DNA of 17,810 nt from an uncultured bacterium (GCA_900549855.1 URPS01000043.1:1-17810); one strand, 5' to 3'. Positions 6,432-14,529 are shown, numbered from the stretch's first letter. Made by a program: numbers and translations. Notes: generated by a model from the letters alone, not told the origin.

Positions 6432-7454
6432 GTGAATTTAAAAACAAACATTACAAAACTTCACTATACAAAAGAACCAAAGGGGTTGCTTTTTAGTTTG
6501 CTTAAATTTTGCTCTATATTTTATGGGATAGGAAGCGGATTCAAAAATCTTTTATACGACAAAAATATCATTAAGCCTAAAAAAGTTGATGCTTTTGTGA
6601 TTTCTGTTGGAAATTTTACAACTGGCGGAGTTGGTAAAACTCCTGTTGTTGCAGAGATTGCCAAATATTTTGTAGAAAAAGGTGAACGTGTTGCAATTAT
6701 TTCCAGAGGTTATGGCGGGAAACTGAATAACAAAGAGGTTCATGTAATTTCTGATGGGATTAATTTATATTACAAAGCCGACATGGCAGGTGATGAACCT
6801 TATTGGTTGGCAGTTAATTTGAATATGTGTGCAGTTTTAACTTGCTCTAACAGATATAAGGCTGCTGAGTACGCAATAAAAGAACTTGGAGTTACAAAAA
6901 TTATTCTTGATGATGGATTTCAACATCGAAAAATGGCAAGAGATGTGGATATCGTCCTTGTTGATTCAGAAAAAATGTTTGGAAATGAGAACTTACTTCC
7001 TGCCGGTCCTTTGAGAGAAGGGATGGAAGGATTTAAGCGAGTTAGTGAACTTATTATTGTGAGCAAAAATGTTGACCATACAAGAGCAGAAAAAATTGCA
7101 AAAATTATGCAAAAGAAACAAGGAATTAAAACTACAGTTTGTAAAATTGAACCGGATTACGCATACAATATAATTTCCGGAGAACATTTGCAAAATGGCG
7201 CTGAAATCATTGCATTGTCTGCAATTGGGCAACCGGAACAGTTCTATAAATTTTTAGAAAAAGATTATAATATAAAAGAAAAAATTACATTTGATGACCA
7301 TCATCAATATATAGAAGATGATATTGCAAATATTGCTGGAACAATTGTTACCACAGAAAAAGATGCAGTAAAATTGGCACTTTTGAATAAAAACAATATC
7401 TATGCTCTAAAATTGAAAACCGTCTTGAATGTTGAGAGTTTGGTTAATACGTAA
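6432..7454 (+). CDS. lpxK: Tetraacyldisaccharide 4'-kinase
   Basis: LpxK phosphorylates the 4' position of the lipid A disaccharide precursor at the inner face of the inner membrane, using ATP. The 340-residue product has the family's P-loop, VGNFTTGGVGKTP (59-71), then ISRGYGG (90-96), DDGFQHR (160-166) and NENLLPAGPLREG (185-197). A hydrophobic N-terminal stretch (about 19-33) fits membrane association. It starts with GTG directly after the kdsB stop codon, with AGAAAGG inside kdsB as ribosome site, so coupling is likely. No terminator follows; the rnpB promoter begins within 15 bp of its stop. Confidence 0.95.
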   Translation: MNLKTNITKLHYTKEPKGLLFSLLKFCSIFYGIGSGFKNLLYDKNIIKPKKVDAFVISVGNFTTGGVGKTPVVAEIAKYFVEKGERVAIISRGYGGKLNNKEVHVISDGINLYYKADMAGDEPYWLAVNLNMCAVLTCSNRYKAAEYAIKELGVTKIILDDGFQHRKMARDVDIVLVDSEKMFGNENLLPAGPLREGMEGFKRVSELIIVSKNVDHTRAEKIAKIMQKKQGIKTTVCKIEPDYAYNIISGEHLQNGAEIIALSAIGQPEQFYKFLEKDYNIKEKITFDDHHQYIEDDIANIAGTIVTTEKDAVKLALLNKNNIYALKLKTVLNVESLVNT

Positions 7455-7466
7455 TTTTACTTTGTA

Positions 7467-7475
7467 TGGTATAAT
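7467..7475 (+). promoter_or_regulatory. Extended -10 promoter for rnpB
   Basis: TGGTATAAT combines the TGn extension with a consensus -10. It predicts a start near 7482, at the 5' end of the RNase P RNA. There is no clear -35. Confidence 0.6.
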
Positions 7476-7484
7476 AAGTTTGGA

Positions 7485-7833
7485 ATAAAGCAGCCGGATA
7501 ATCGCGCCCTTACGGGTGAGGAAAGTCCGTGCATCCAAGGACAGATCGCCGGAGAAACTCCGGACAGCGTGAGCTGGTGGAAAGTGGCACAGGAAATATA
7601 CTGCCGATGGATTTTATATCACAGGCGATGGTGCAACGGTGAGTTAAGAGCTTCACCAGCGGTATCGGAAGGTACCGGCTAGCTAAACCCCGATCGGATG
7701 CAAGATTGACTCAGGTGCTTGAGGTGTCCGCCGAGCCTGAAAAATCGCTAGAGATTGGGAGCAATCCCAATACCAGATAGATGATTATCAAGGAATTTTT
7801 CCTGAACAGAACACGGCTTATGAGCTGCTTTAT
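7485..7833 (+). ncRNA. rnpB: RNase P RNA, class A
   Basis: Catalytic RNA of ribonuclease P, which trims the 5' leader of tRNA precursors. Conserved blocks appear in order: GAGGAAAGTCCGTGC near the 5' end, ACAGATCGCC, GGTGCAACGGTG, TAAGAGC, GGCTAGCTAAACCCC, CGGATGCAAGATTG, AGATAGATGATTA, and ACAGAACACGGCTTA near the 3' end. The end helix forms from AAAGCAGC (7487-7494) and GCTGCTTT (7824-7831). The arrangement matches the ancestral A type rather than the Firmicutes B type. A T-rich tail after 7831 probably ends transcription. The ends are estimated from the terminal helix. Confidence 0.95.
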
Positions 7834-7843
7834 TCTTTTTTTC

Positions 7844-7875
7844 GTCGTTAAGTCAATAAGTCGTTAGGTCGTTAA
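7844..7875. repeat. 8-bp tandem repeat, four units
   Basis: Four units in register: GTCGTTAA, GTCAATAA, GTCGTTAG, GTCGTTAA, then a decayed fifth. It lies just after the rnpB tail. The remaining gap to glnA holds only the glnA terminator and a doubled TTCTAAGC. Confidence 0.6.
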
Positions 7876-7924
7876 GTTCATTTTATTGAAAATGTTAGTG
7901 TATGCTTGTTTTAAGTTTTATTTA

Positions 7925-7956
7925 AAAAGGTGGGAACCGCTTTCGCTTTTCCCACC
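7925..7956 (-). terminator. glnA terminator, REP-like
   Basis: On the minus strand, GGTGGGAA pairs with TTCCCACC around an inner GC-GAAA-GC tip, followed by TTTTTAAAT. It lies about 50 bp after the glnA stop. The GTAGGGTGGG entry sequence resembles a widespread interspersed palindrome. Confidence 0.8.
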
Positions 7957-8006
7957 CTACGTTTTACATTCTAAGCATCTTCGCCTCGACGCTTCTAAGC
8001 CTCTAC

Positions 8007-9368
8007 TTAGTATCTTGCTAAATACTTATCAATTTCCCATTGAGAAACAAATGTTCTGAATGAATCCCACTCAATCTCTTTTGCAGTCATAAATTCATCT
8101 ACAATATGCTCACCGAGAGCAGTTTTTGCAATCAAAGATTTTTCCATATAGCCTAATGCTTCTTCTAAGCTTCCAGGAAGAGATTCTATTCTCATTTTCT
8201 TTCTTTCTCTGTCAGAAAGCTTGTAAATATTTGCTTCTACAGGTTTTGGCGGTTCAATTTTGTTTCTTACACCGTCTAAACAAGCAGCCAAAATAGTTGC
8301 AAATGCTAAATATGGGTTACAGCTTGGGTCTGGAGAACGCAATTCGACACGAGTTGACATTCCACGTTTTGCAGGAACTCTTAATAACGCACTTCTGTTA
8401 GCCAATGACCATGCCATATAAACAGGAGCTTCATATCCTGGAACCAATCTCTTATAGCTGTTTACAGTTGGGTTAAGAATTGCAGTAATGCTTTTGATGT
8501 GTTTCAAAAGTCCGCCGATTGCATATTTTGCAGTATCAGATAGTTGATATTCTGCATTTTCGTCAAAGAATGCGTTTTTGCCATCTTTAAATAATGAAAT
8601 ATTACAGTGCATGCCGGAACCGTTAATTCCAAATACAGGTTTTGGCATAAATGTTGCGTGTAAACCATATTGTGCTGCAACAGCTTTTACAGCAACTCTA
8701 AATGTTGTAACATTGTCAGCAGTAGTCAAAATATCAGAATATTTGAAATCAATTTCATGCTGACCATCAGCAACTTCGTGGTGAGAAGCTTCAATATCAA
8801 AGTCCATTTCTTGTAATGTGCTTACGATATCAGAACGAACAGCTTCGCCTAAATCATCAGGTCCAACATCATAATAGCCTGCTCTATCGTGTGTTTTTGT
8901 AGTAATTTTGCCTTCATCATCTTTTTCAAATAAGAAAAATTCAGCTTCCGGACCAACATTCATAGAAAAACCAAGCTTTTGAGCTTCTGCCATAAGTCGT
9001 TTTAAGTTACATCTAGGACAACCTTCAAACGGTGTTCCATCTGAATTATAAATATCACAAATCAATCTTGCAGAATTTTTACCATCGTGTTCTTGCCAAG
9101 GAAGAATTTGGAATGTATTTTTGTCAGGATAGAAAAACATATCTGATGTTTCAATGTTTCTAAAACCTTTAATAGATGAGCCATCTAACATAATCTCATT
9201 ATTAAGAACTCTATCAATATGTTCCGATGGAACGGCCATATTCTTCACTTGTCCGTTTATGTCAACAAATTGAAGTTTGATAAACTGAACATTATACTCA
9301 GTAATAAGTCTTTTGATATCGGCATCTGTGTAAGTCATGCCACTTAACGGCTGGTGATGAAATTCCAT
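8007..9368 (-). CDS. glnA: Glutamine synthetase, type I-alpha
   Basis: Glutamine synthetase joins ammonia to glutamate with ATP and is the entry point of nitrogen assimilation; type I enzymes form dodecamers. At 453 residues it has DGSSIKGF (62-69), the metal-binding EAEFFLFE (141-148), HEVADGQHEIDF (187-198), NGSGMHCNISLF (259-270), the flap GYEAP (321-325) and the ATP-site NRSALLRVPAKRG. The segment NIYKLSDRER lacks the adenylylation-site tyrosine context and the insertion of GSI-beta enzymes. It therefore belongs to the alpha type, which is usually controlled by feedback rather than adenylylation. GGAGG, 6 bp upstream, supports the first ATG, giving a 10-residue extension before the usual family start. 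Confidence 0.96.
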   Translation of the reverse strand: MEFHHQPLSGMTYTDADIKRLITEYNVQFIKLQFVDINGQVKNMAVPSEHIDRVLNNEIMLDGSSIKGFRNIETSDMFFYPDKNTFQILPWQEHDGKNSARLICDIYNSDGTPFEGCPRCNLKRLMAEAQKLGFSMNVGPEAEFFLFEKDDEGKITTKTHDRAGYYDVGPDDLGEAVRSDIVSTLQEMDFDIEASHHEVADGQHEIDFKYSDILTTADNVTTFRVAVKAVAAQYGLHATFMPKPVFGINGSGMHCNISLFKDGKNAFFDENAEYQLSDTAKYAIGGLLKHIKSITAILNPTVNSYKRLVPGYEAPVYMAWSLANRSALLRVPAKRGMSTRVELRSPDPSCNPYLAFATILAACLDGVRNKIEPPKPVEANIYKLSDRERKKMRIESLPGSLEEALGYMEKSLIAKTALGEHIVDEFMTAKEIEWDSFRTFVSQWEIDKYLARY

Positions 9369-9565
9369 ACGAATCCTCCATTCTTAATAATAACTATACG
9401 TGTTAACTACTCTCTATAACTCGTATTCACCTTTTGTATTACTTTTACTCAAAAATTTCATTTATTAGATTATATTATTTTTTGAAATTGGTCAATAGGT
9501 TTGATATTAAGATTATATTAAAAAAGATATTTGTTTATATTTATAAATTCTACATTTCCTATCCA

Positions 9566-9574
9566 TGCTATAAT
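9566..9574 (+). promoter_or_regulatory. Extended -10 promoter at coaBC start
   Basis: TGCTATAAT ends 6 bp before the ATG at 9581, predicting transcription from the A of the start codon. The rest of the 212-bp glnA/coaBC gap shows no other feature. Confidence 0.6.
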
Positions 9575-9580
9575 ACAACT

Positions 9581-10759
9581 ATGTTAGAAAATAAAAATAT
9601 ATTAATAGGGATAACCGGTGGAATTGCAGCGTACAAGATATGCACACTTATCAGATTGTATAAAAAAGCAGGTGCAAATGTAAGAGTTGTAGTGACTCCG
9701 AATGCATTGAACTTTGTAACAAAATTAACTTTGCAAACTCTTTCCGGCAACGAGATTTACGTTGATAATTTTGAAATCAAAGAATATAAACCGGAACATA
9801 TTGCACTAACGGAATCTGATATATTTGTAATCGCTCCGGCTAGTGCCAATACTATCGGGAAAATTGCAAACGGAATTTGCGATAACCTTCTGTTATCAAC
9901 AGCTTGTGCTTTTTCAAAACCAATTTTATTGGCTCCTGCAATGAATAACAATATGTGGAACAATCCTTTTGTTCAAGAGAATTTGCAAAAACTTAAATCT
10001 AACGGTTACCATATTTTAGAACCAGAAACAGGATATTTAGCTTGCGGAGTTAATGCTGTTGGCAGAATGAAAGAGCCGGAAGATATTTTTGAAGCAACTT
10101 CAAAGATTTTTGCACAAAAACAAATTTTAAAAGGTAAAAAAATCCTGATTACTGCAGGTGGAACAAAGGAAAAAATCGACCCCGTCAGATATATTTCTAA
10201 TTCTTCTTCCGGTAAAATGGGAATTGCACTTGCTGATAACGCTTATAATATGGGAGCAGAAGTCACATTAGTGTCCACTTTTGGAATCAATAAACCATAT
10301 AAAAATGTTGTGACCGAAACAGCACTTGAGATGGCGAAATTTGTAAAAGAAAATTTTGCGAAACAAGATTGTGTAATTATGGCAGCTGCAGTTTCAGATT
10401 ATAGAGTGGAAAATGTATCTGAACAAAAAATTAAGAAAAATAAAAATCACGATGATGTAATATTAAAACTTGTTGAAAATCCAGACATTTTACAAGAAAT
10501 CTGTTCCGTAAATAAAAGTCAAACAAAAATTGTAGGTTTTTGCGCCGAGAGTGAAAATTTGTTGGAAAACGCTAAAACTAAGATTCAAAAAAAAGGATGC
10601 GACTATTTGGTCGCAAATGATATTTCAAGAAAAGATATCGGATTTAATGCTGATGAAAATGAAGTTTATATTATCAATAAAGCTTTAAATATTAAGCATA
10701 TTGAAAAGGATACAAAAAATAATATAGCAAAGCGTATTCTGGAGGAAATTTTTGAATAA
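9581..10759 (+). CDS. coaBC: Bifunctional phosphopantothenoylcysteine synthetase/decarboxylase
   Basis: CoaBC makes 4'-phosphopantetheine in coenzyme A synthesis: CoaB couples phosphopantothenate with cysteine using CTP, and CoaC decarboxylates the product with FMN. The N-terminal flavoprotein domain (1-180) shows GITGGIAAYK (10-19), the catalytic H73, PAMN (119-122) and the active Cys155 in GYLACGVNAVGRM. The CoaB half shows ITAGGTKEKIDPVRYISNSS (190-209) followed by SGKMG, AAVSDY and GFNADENEVY. I start it at 9581, where homology begins; the ORF can extend to 9434, but that 49-residue stretch is Tyr/Ile-rich and unlike the family. There is no ribosome site before 9581. It overlaps the next gene by 8 bp. 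Confidence 0.94.
   Translation: MLENKNILIGITGGIAAYKICTLIRLYKKAGANVRVVVTPNALNFVTKLTLQTLSGNEIYVDNFEIKEYKPEHIALTESDIFVIAPASANTIGKIANGICDNLLLSTACAFSKPILLAPAMNNNMWNNPFVQENLQKLKSNGYHILEPETGYLACGVNAVGRMKEPEDIFEATSKIFAQKQILKGKKILITAGGTKEKIDPVRYISNSSSGKMGIALADNAYNMGAEVTLVSTFGINKPYKNVVTETALEMAKFVKENFAKQDCVIMAAAVSDYRVENVSEQKIKKNKNHDDVILKLVENPDILQEICSVNKSQTKIVGFCAESENLLENAKTKIQKKGCDYLVANDISRKDIGFNADENEVYIINKALNIKHIEKDTKNNIAKRILEEIFE
10741..10754 (+). promoter_or_regulatory. Ribosome site for TTG start of NIF3 gene
   Basis: GGAGG at 10741-10745 stands 6 bp before TTG 10752 and overlaps the end of coaBC. Family homology begins here (NKYEIVSKIEKFAP), so this site decides the start despite the rare codon. 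Confidence 0.7.
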
Positions 10760-11420
10760 ATACGAAATTGTCAGCAAAATTGAAAAATTTGCACCTCTTG
10801 AAACACAAGAAAAATGGGATTGTTCCGGTTGGGCAGTTGAGCGAGCTAACAATATAGAAGTAAATAAAATTTTGTTTGCTCTTACTGTAACTGACGCCAT
10901 TGTAAAACAAGCAGAAGACAAGAAATGTGACATGATAATTTCTCATCATCCACTGTTTTATATTCCTTTTGAATACAAAGATATAAATATTTATTGCGCA
11001 CACACAAATCTTGATAGAGCAGAAGGCGGAACAACAGATACATTGATTAGTGAACTTGGATTCCAAAAAACTGCTACTGATGATTTTGTAAGAATTGTGG
11101 AATTAGATGAGGCTATTACAGTTGAGGAATTAAAAAATAAGCTGTTAAAGATTTCACCAAAACTTAGATATATTAATAATTTGAATGCAAAAAAAGTTAA
11201 AACAATAGGCTTTTGTGCCGGCTCCGGTTCAGAATTTATAGGCGAAACAGATGCGTTTGTAACCGGTGATTTAAAATTCCATACGGCACTCGACGCTAAA
11301 AAAGTTGTATTTGATATCGGACATTTTGAGAGTGAAATTTTTGCGCCCAAAATATTGAAAGCAATTACCGGAGTTGGAGAAAAAGGAGTTATTGCAGATG
11401 AAAAAAGCCCTTTTATTTAG
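10752..11420 (+). CDS. NIF3/YbgI family metal-binding protein
   Basis: A 222-residue member of the NIF3 family, dinuclear-metal proteins often labelled 'GTP cyclohydrolase I type 2' without good proof. The metal-site residues are all present: HH at 65-66 (ISHHPLFY), H84 and D88 (AHTNLDRA), and GHFESE (190-195) near the C-terminus. TGDLKFH (171-177) and GFCAGSGSEF are also typical. It is about 25 residues shorter than E. coli YbgI and lacks the large insert of some homologues. It starts with TTG, overlaps coaBC by 8 bp and overlaps the next gene by 23 bp, so the three are one operon. Cellular role unknown. Confidence 0.9.
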   Translation: MNKYEIVSKIEKFAPLETQEKWDCSGWAVERANNIEVNKILFALTVTDAIVKQAEDKKCDMIISHHPLFYIPFEYKDINIYCAHTNLDRAEGGTTDTLISELGFQKTATDDFVRIVELDEAITVEELKNKLLKISPKLRYINNLNAKKVKTIGFCAGSGSEFIGETDAFVTGDLKFHTALDAKKVVFDIGHFESEIFAPKILKAITGVGEKGVIADEKSPFI

Positions 11421-11946
11421 CTTAATATTTGCTTTTTCTGCTCTTGCAGTATTTGCTTACGAAACAATTATTATCAAATTTCCAGACAGAGAATTGTGGG
11501 TCAAGGCATATTACAAAAAAATCGGCAATGAGGCAATTTTGCAGTATGTACCAAAAGGGCAGGCAAGCAACAACTGGAATAAAACTATTGTTGTCCATTC
11601 TTATAAGCATTCAACTTATCCTATAAATGTATTTTTATCAAATAGTTCTGCCAAATTGATTAAAACTAATCCGACTTCCGGTTATAAAACTTTGAGATTA
11701 ACTCCTGATGATGCAATACTGGGACGCTGTACTCAAAATTATGGCAAAGTTCAGGCGCAATGTGAGTTTTATCGTGTAACACGAGGGTACGAAGGGATTG
11801 TTACGATTCACTATATGAATAAAAACAAAGATGATTTTATGGCGAATTATAATCAGTGGTACAACATAATAAAACGCACTAAGCTTTATAACAGCTATTA
11901 TCGAGATGAACGTATGTTGGATAAAGCTGAATATTTTGAACTGTAA
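11398..11946 (+). CDS. Exported protein of unknown function, 182 aa
   Basis: I do not recognise the mature protein. The start at 11398 is chosen because AAGGAG (11383-11388) lies 9 bp upstream and the resulting N-terminus is a textbook Sec signal peptide: MKK, a hydrophobic core, and a likely cut after VFA (residue 19). An upstream in-frame ATG at 11374 would spoil this. The mature part is rich in Tyr, Lys and Asn, with two cysteines (R-C-T and Q-C-E, about 14 residues apart) that could form a disulfide outside the cytoplasm. It overlaps the NIF3 gene by 23 bp. Location is probably periplasm or cell surface. No terminator is clear after it. Confidence 0.75.
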   Translation: MKKALLFSLIFAFSALAVFAYETIIIKFPDRELWVKAYYKKIGNEAILQYVPKGQASNNWNKTIVVHSYKHSTYPINVFLSNSSAKLIKTNPTSGYKTLRLTPDDAILGRCTQNYGKVQAQCEFYRVTRGYEGIVTIHYMNKNKDDFMANYNQWYNIIKRTKLYNSYYRDERMLDKAEYFEL

Positions 11947-12022
11947 AGTTTTTGTTAATTTTCTATTTTCTATTTTCAATTTATTAATCCCTTCTCTTCT
12001 TTTCTTTTTGCTTGTTTTTATG

Positions 12023-12028
12023 TATAAT
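12023..12028 (+). promoter_or_regulatory. -10 box of glyS promoter
   Basis: Consensus TATAAT 23 bp before the glyS start, in a pyrimidine-rich gap (11947-12051) with no good -35. A GGAG ribosome site follows at 12041-12044. Confidence 0.45.
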
Positions 12029-12051
12029 CAAGGCAGAAACGGAGAAAAATA

Positions 12052-14043
12052 ATGAGTAAATATTTATTGGAAGTAGGTGTTGAAGAATTACCATATAAAT
12101 TTATACCAATGGCAATTTCTCAATTAAAAAGCGGATTTGAAACATTTTTAAATAACAGTAATGTGAAATTCGATAAAGTTAACGTTATGGCAACTCCTAG
12201 AAGACTTGCTGTAATCGTTGAAGGACTTGCGACTTCTCAACCTGATGTTGAAAAAGTTGTTAAAGGTCCTATCGCAAAAGTTGCATTTGATGAAAATAAT
12301 AATCTAACTAAAGCCGGTGAAGGTTTTGCAAAGAAAAACGGTGTAACCCCTGATGAACTTTATGTTGAAGACAATTACCTTCACGCAAAAATTTCTATCA
12401 AAGGCAAAAATACAAAAGATTTATTACAAGAAAATGTTCCTGTAATCTTCTCTAAACTTCAAGGTCCACATTTTATGAGATGGGGAAACAATGATGTTAA
12501 ATTTTCTCGCCCAATTAGATGGGTACTTTCAATTTTAGACAATGAAGAAGTTAAGATTACGATTATTGATAAAGAATCATCTAACATCACTAACGGTCAC
12601 AGATTTTCTAAACAAAATATTGTGATTAATAACCCTGATGAATACATTGAAAAACTAAGAGATGCGAAGGTTATTGTTAACCAGGATGAAAGAAAAGAAC
12701 GTATTATAGAATTAACTAAAGCAGAAGCTGATAAATTAGGTGCAATCACAAAAATTTCTGACGATTTGTTAGAAGAAGTTACATTTATTTGCGAATATCC
12801 TGTAGCAGTTACTTGTAATTTTGACGAAGCATTTCTTACAATTCCGCAAGAAGTTGCTGTTACCGTTATGGAAACTCATCAGAGATATTTTGCTTTATAC
12901 CAAAAAGATAATGGTAAATTAATCAACAAATTTGTTACAATTACAAACTATATCGGTAATGAATTTGAAAACATTAAAGCCGGCAATTTAAGAGTCATTA
13001 AAGCAAGACTTGATGATGCAGTATTTTTCTTTAATGAAGATACTAAAAAACCGCTTGAAGCATATGTAGAAAACTTGAAAGGTATGACTTTCCAAAAAGG
13101 CATGGGTTCAGTTTACGATAAAACTCAACGAATTGTAAAACTTTCTGAAAAAATTGCAAGCGATTTAGGTGTAAATCGTCCTTCAATCAAAAGAACAGCA
13201 GAGCTTTGCAAAGCAGATTTAGCAACAAATCTTGTGTTTGAATTTACAGAATTGCAAGGTTTTATTGGTGCTGATTATGCAAGAGTATCAAAGGAAGCTC
13301 CTGAAGTTGCAGAAGGTATTAAAGAACATTATTTCCCACTAAACGCTGACAGTGAAACTGCAAAATCTATAGAAGGTCAAGTTGTTGGTATAGCTGATAA
13401 AATGGATACAATTTGTGCAGTATTTGTATCCGGCAAAAAACCAACCGGCTCATCTGACCCGTTAGGTGTAAGACGTGCCGCATTAGGTGTTATCAAAACC
13501 GTTTTGGAACACAATTTAAAATTGGATTTATCAAAACTTATTGATGAAACCTTGGAACTACTTCCGGTTAAGGCTGATGTAAAAAAAGATGTGGAAGAAT
13601 TCTTTGTTCAAAGATTAATTATTTTCTTAAACAGCGATTATTCTAAAAACGTATTAGAAGCATGCTCTAGCATAAATCCTTGCACAGACTTAGCTGATTA
13701 CTTGAAAAGAGTTAAGGCTGTTTCTGGTGGTGTTGATGAAAAATTAATCGAAAATGCTAACAGAGTTTTGAGAATTTTGAAAGAAGAAGCTGGCGAAGTT
13801 AAGCCGGAATTGTTTGTAGAAGATGCTGAAAAAGCATTGTATCAAGCAGTTCAGAGTGTAAGCTTTGATGGAGATTACGCAAAATACTTAAAAGATTTAA
13901 CAAAAATAAATCCTGCAGTTACAAAATTCTTTGATGATGTTCTTGTTATGGATAAAGATGAAAAAATTAAAAATAATAGATTGGCACTATTGAAGAGTTT
14001 GAAAAATAAGTATATAATACTAACAGATTTCTCTAAATTGTAA
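12052..14043 (+). CDS. glyS: Glycyl-tRNA synthetase beta subunit
   Basis: GlyS is the beta chain of the bacterial alpha2beta2 glycyl-tRNA synthetase. It recognises tRNA-Gly, while the alpha chain (GlyQ, not in this window) holds the catalytic site. The 663-residue product is a little shorter than E. coli GlyS (689). Hallmarks are LLEVGVEELP (5-14), TPRRLA (48-53), GPHFMRWG (138-145), FSRPIRWVLS, ETHQRYF (274-280), RVIKARLDDAVFFF (314-327), and the HD-like region IADKMDTICAVFVSGKKPTG (437-456) then SSDPLGVRRAALG. GGAG precedes the start by 7 bp. The enzyme must be completed by glyQ elsewhere in the genome. Confidence 0.95.
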   Translation: MSKYLLEVGVEELPYKFIPMAISQLKSGFETFLNNSNVKFDKVNVMATPRRLAVIVEGLATSQPDVEKVVKGPIAKVAFDENNNLTKAGEGFAKKNGVTPDELYVEDNYLHAKISIKGKNTKDLLQENVPVIFSKLQGPHFMRWGNNDVKFSRPIRWVLSILDNEEVKITIIDKESSNITNGHRFSKQNIVINNPDEYIEKLRDAKVIVNQDERKERIIELTKAEADKLGAITKISDDLLEEVTFICEYPVAVTCNFDEAFLTIPQEVAVTVMETHQRYFALYQKDNGKLINKFVTITNYIGNEFENIKAGNLRVIKARLDDAVFFFNEDTKKPLEAYVENLKGMTFQKGMGSVYDKTQRIVKLSEKIASDLGVNRPSIKRTAELCKADLATNLVFEFTELQGFIGADYARVSKEAPEVAEGIKEHYFPLNADSETAKSIEGQVVGIADKMDTICAVFVSGKKPTGSSDPLGVRRAALGVIKTVLEHNLKLDLSKLIDETLELLPVKADVKKDVEEFFVQRLIIFLNSDYSKNVLEACSSINPCTDLADYLKRVKAVSGGVDEKLIENANRVLRILKEEAGEVKPELFVEDAEKALYQAVQSVSFDGDYAKYLKDLTKINPAVTKFFDDVLVMDKDEKIKNNRLALLKSLKNKYIILTDFSKL

Positions 14044-14063
14044 AAAATTGTAACAACTTTCTT

Positions 14064-14088
14064 CTAAAAGGTCAATTTTTACCTTTAG
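14064..14088 (+). promoter_or_regulatory. Hairpin between glyS and 98-aa gene
   Basis: CTAAAAGGT (14064-14072) pairs with ACCTTTAG (14081-14088), leaving one bulged A. It is followed by GGGGAC rather than Ts, so it is not a normal terminator. It could be a weak glyS end or a leader element of the next gene. Confidence 0.3.
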
Positions 14089-14141
14089 GGGACTTTATAA
14101 AAATACAAGTGAAGGTAGTAATAAAGCTAAAAGAGGTCGTT

Positions 14142-14438
14142 ATGTTCAACCTAAAATTTTTAAAGTCACTTAAACAGGCAATAGATACAAAAGCGAACTT
14201 ATTAACATTTGCAAGTTCACAAAGACAAGCAAATGCAGATTATATAGAGTCGTTGTCAAGCAACGAACTAAAAATCAAAGCTGACGAACAAAGGCTGGAA
14301 GCAATGGTCAGACAACAATTGAAGGAGGAATTTCCAAATATAGAAAAGAGTTCTTCATACGACTTATTGGTTGACGCAGTCATCCACAATTACAAGTCAA
14401 AACAGCTTCAAGCCACCGATGATGCAGAAATTAAATAG
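14142..14438 (+). CDS. Hypothetical protein, 98 aa
   Basis: I do not recognise this protein. I place the start at ATG 14142, which follows AGAGG by about 5 bp; an upstream in-frame GTG at 14109 would add 11 basic residues without a better ribosome site. The product is mostly predicted helix, rich in Lys, Gln, Glu and Ser. It has a basic amphipathic N-terminus (FNLKFLKSLKQ) and a charged middle with heptad-like Leu spacing (ESLSSNELKIKADEQRLEAM). There is no membrane segment or signal peptide. It follows glyS by about 100 bp and ends at a strong bidirectional terminator. It may be a small soluble helical protein; nothing shows its function. Confidence 0.6.
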   Translation: MFNLKFLKSLKQAIDTKANLLTFASSQRQANADYIESLSSNELKIKADEQRLEAMVRQQLKEEFPNIEKSSSYDLLVDAVIHNYKSKQLQATDDAEIK

Positions 14439-14462
14439 CGTTATCACAAATTTAAAAGATAT

Positions 14463-14493
14463 AATCGCTCATTGCTAAAAGCAATGAGCGATT
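14463..14493. terminator. Bidirectional intrinsic terminator
   Basis: ATCGCTCATTGC (14464-14475) pairs perfectly with GCAATGAGCGAT (14481-14492), with an extra A-T pair outside. AT-rich tails lie on both sides. It separates the 98-aa gene from the convergent asparaginase gene and can serve both. Confidence 0.82.
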
Positions 14494-14529
14494 TATAATT
14501 TTATTATAACTACGATATGATGAATTATA

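Noticed and set aside
9397..9410. NtcA operator (GTA-N8-TAC) upstream of glnA
   Set aside because: The plus strand reads TAC-N8-TAC, so only one half-site fits on either strand. Nitrogen control by NtcA is not supported by the sequence.
9434..9580. N-terminal extension of coaBC
   Set aside because: The 49 added residues are Tyr/Ile/Phe-rich, unlike the CoaC family, and the promoter -10 lies within them.
64..14055. Recurrent TGTAACA/TGTTACA motif (64, 2955, 3052, 14049) as a shared operator
   Set aside because: A 7-mer is expected a few times by chance in AT-rich DNA of this length, and another copy occurs within glnA (about 8708). Only the pair near rplU deserves mention.
14109..14141. GTG start 33 bp upstream for the 98-aa gene
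   Set aside because: ATG 14142 has AGAGG at a proper distance, while the GTG lacks a better site.
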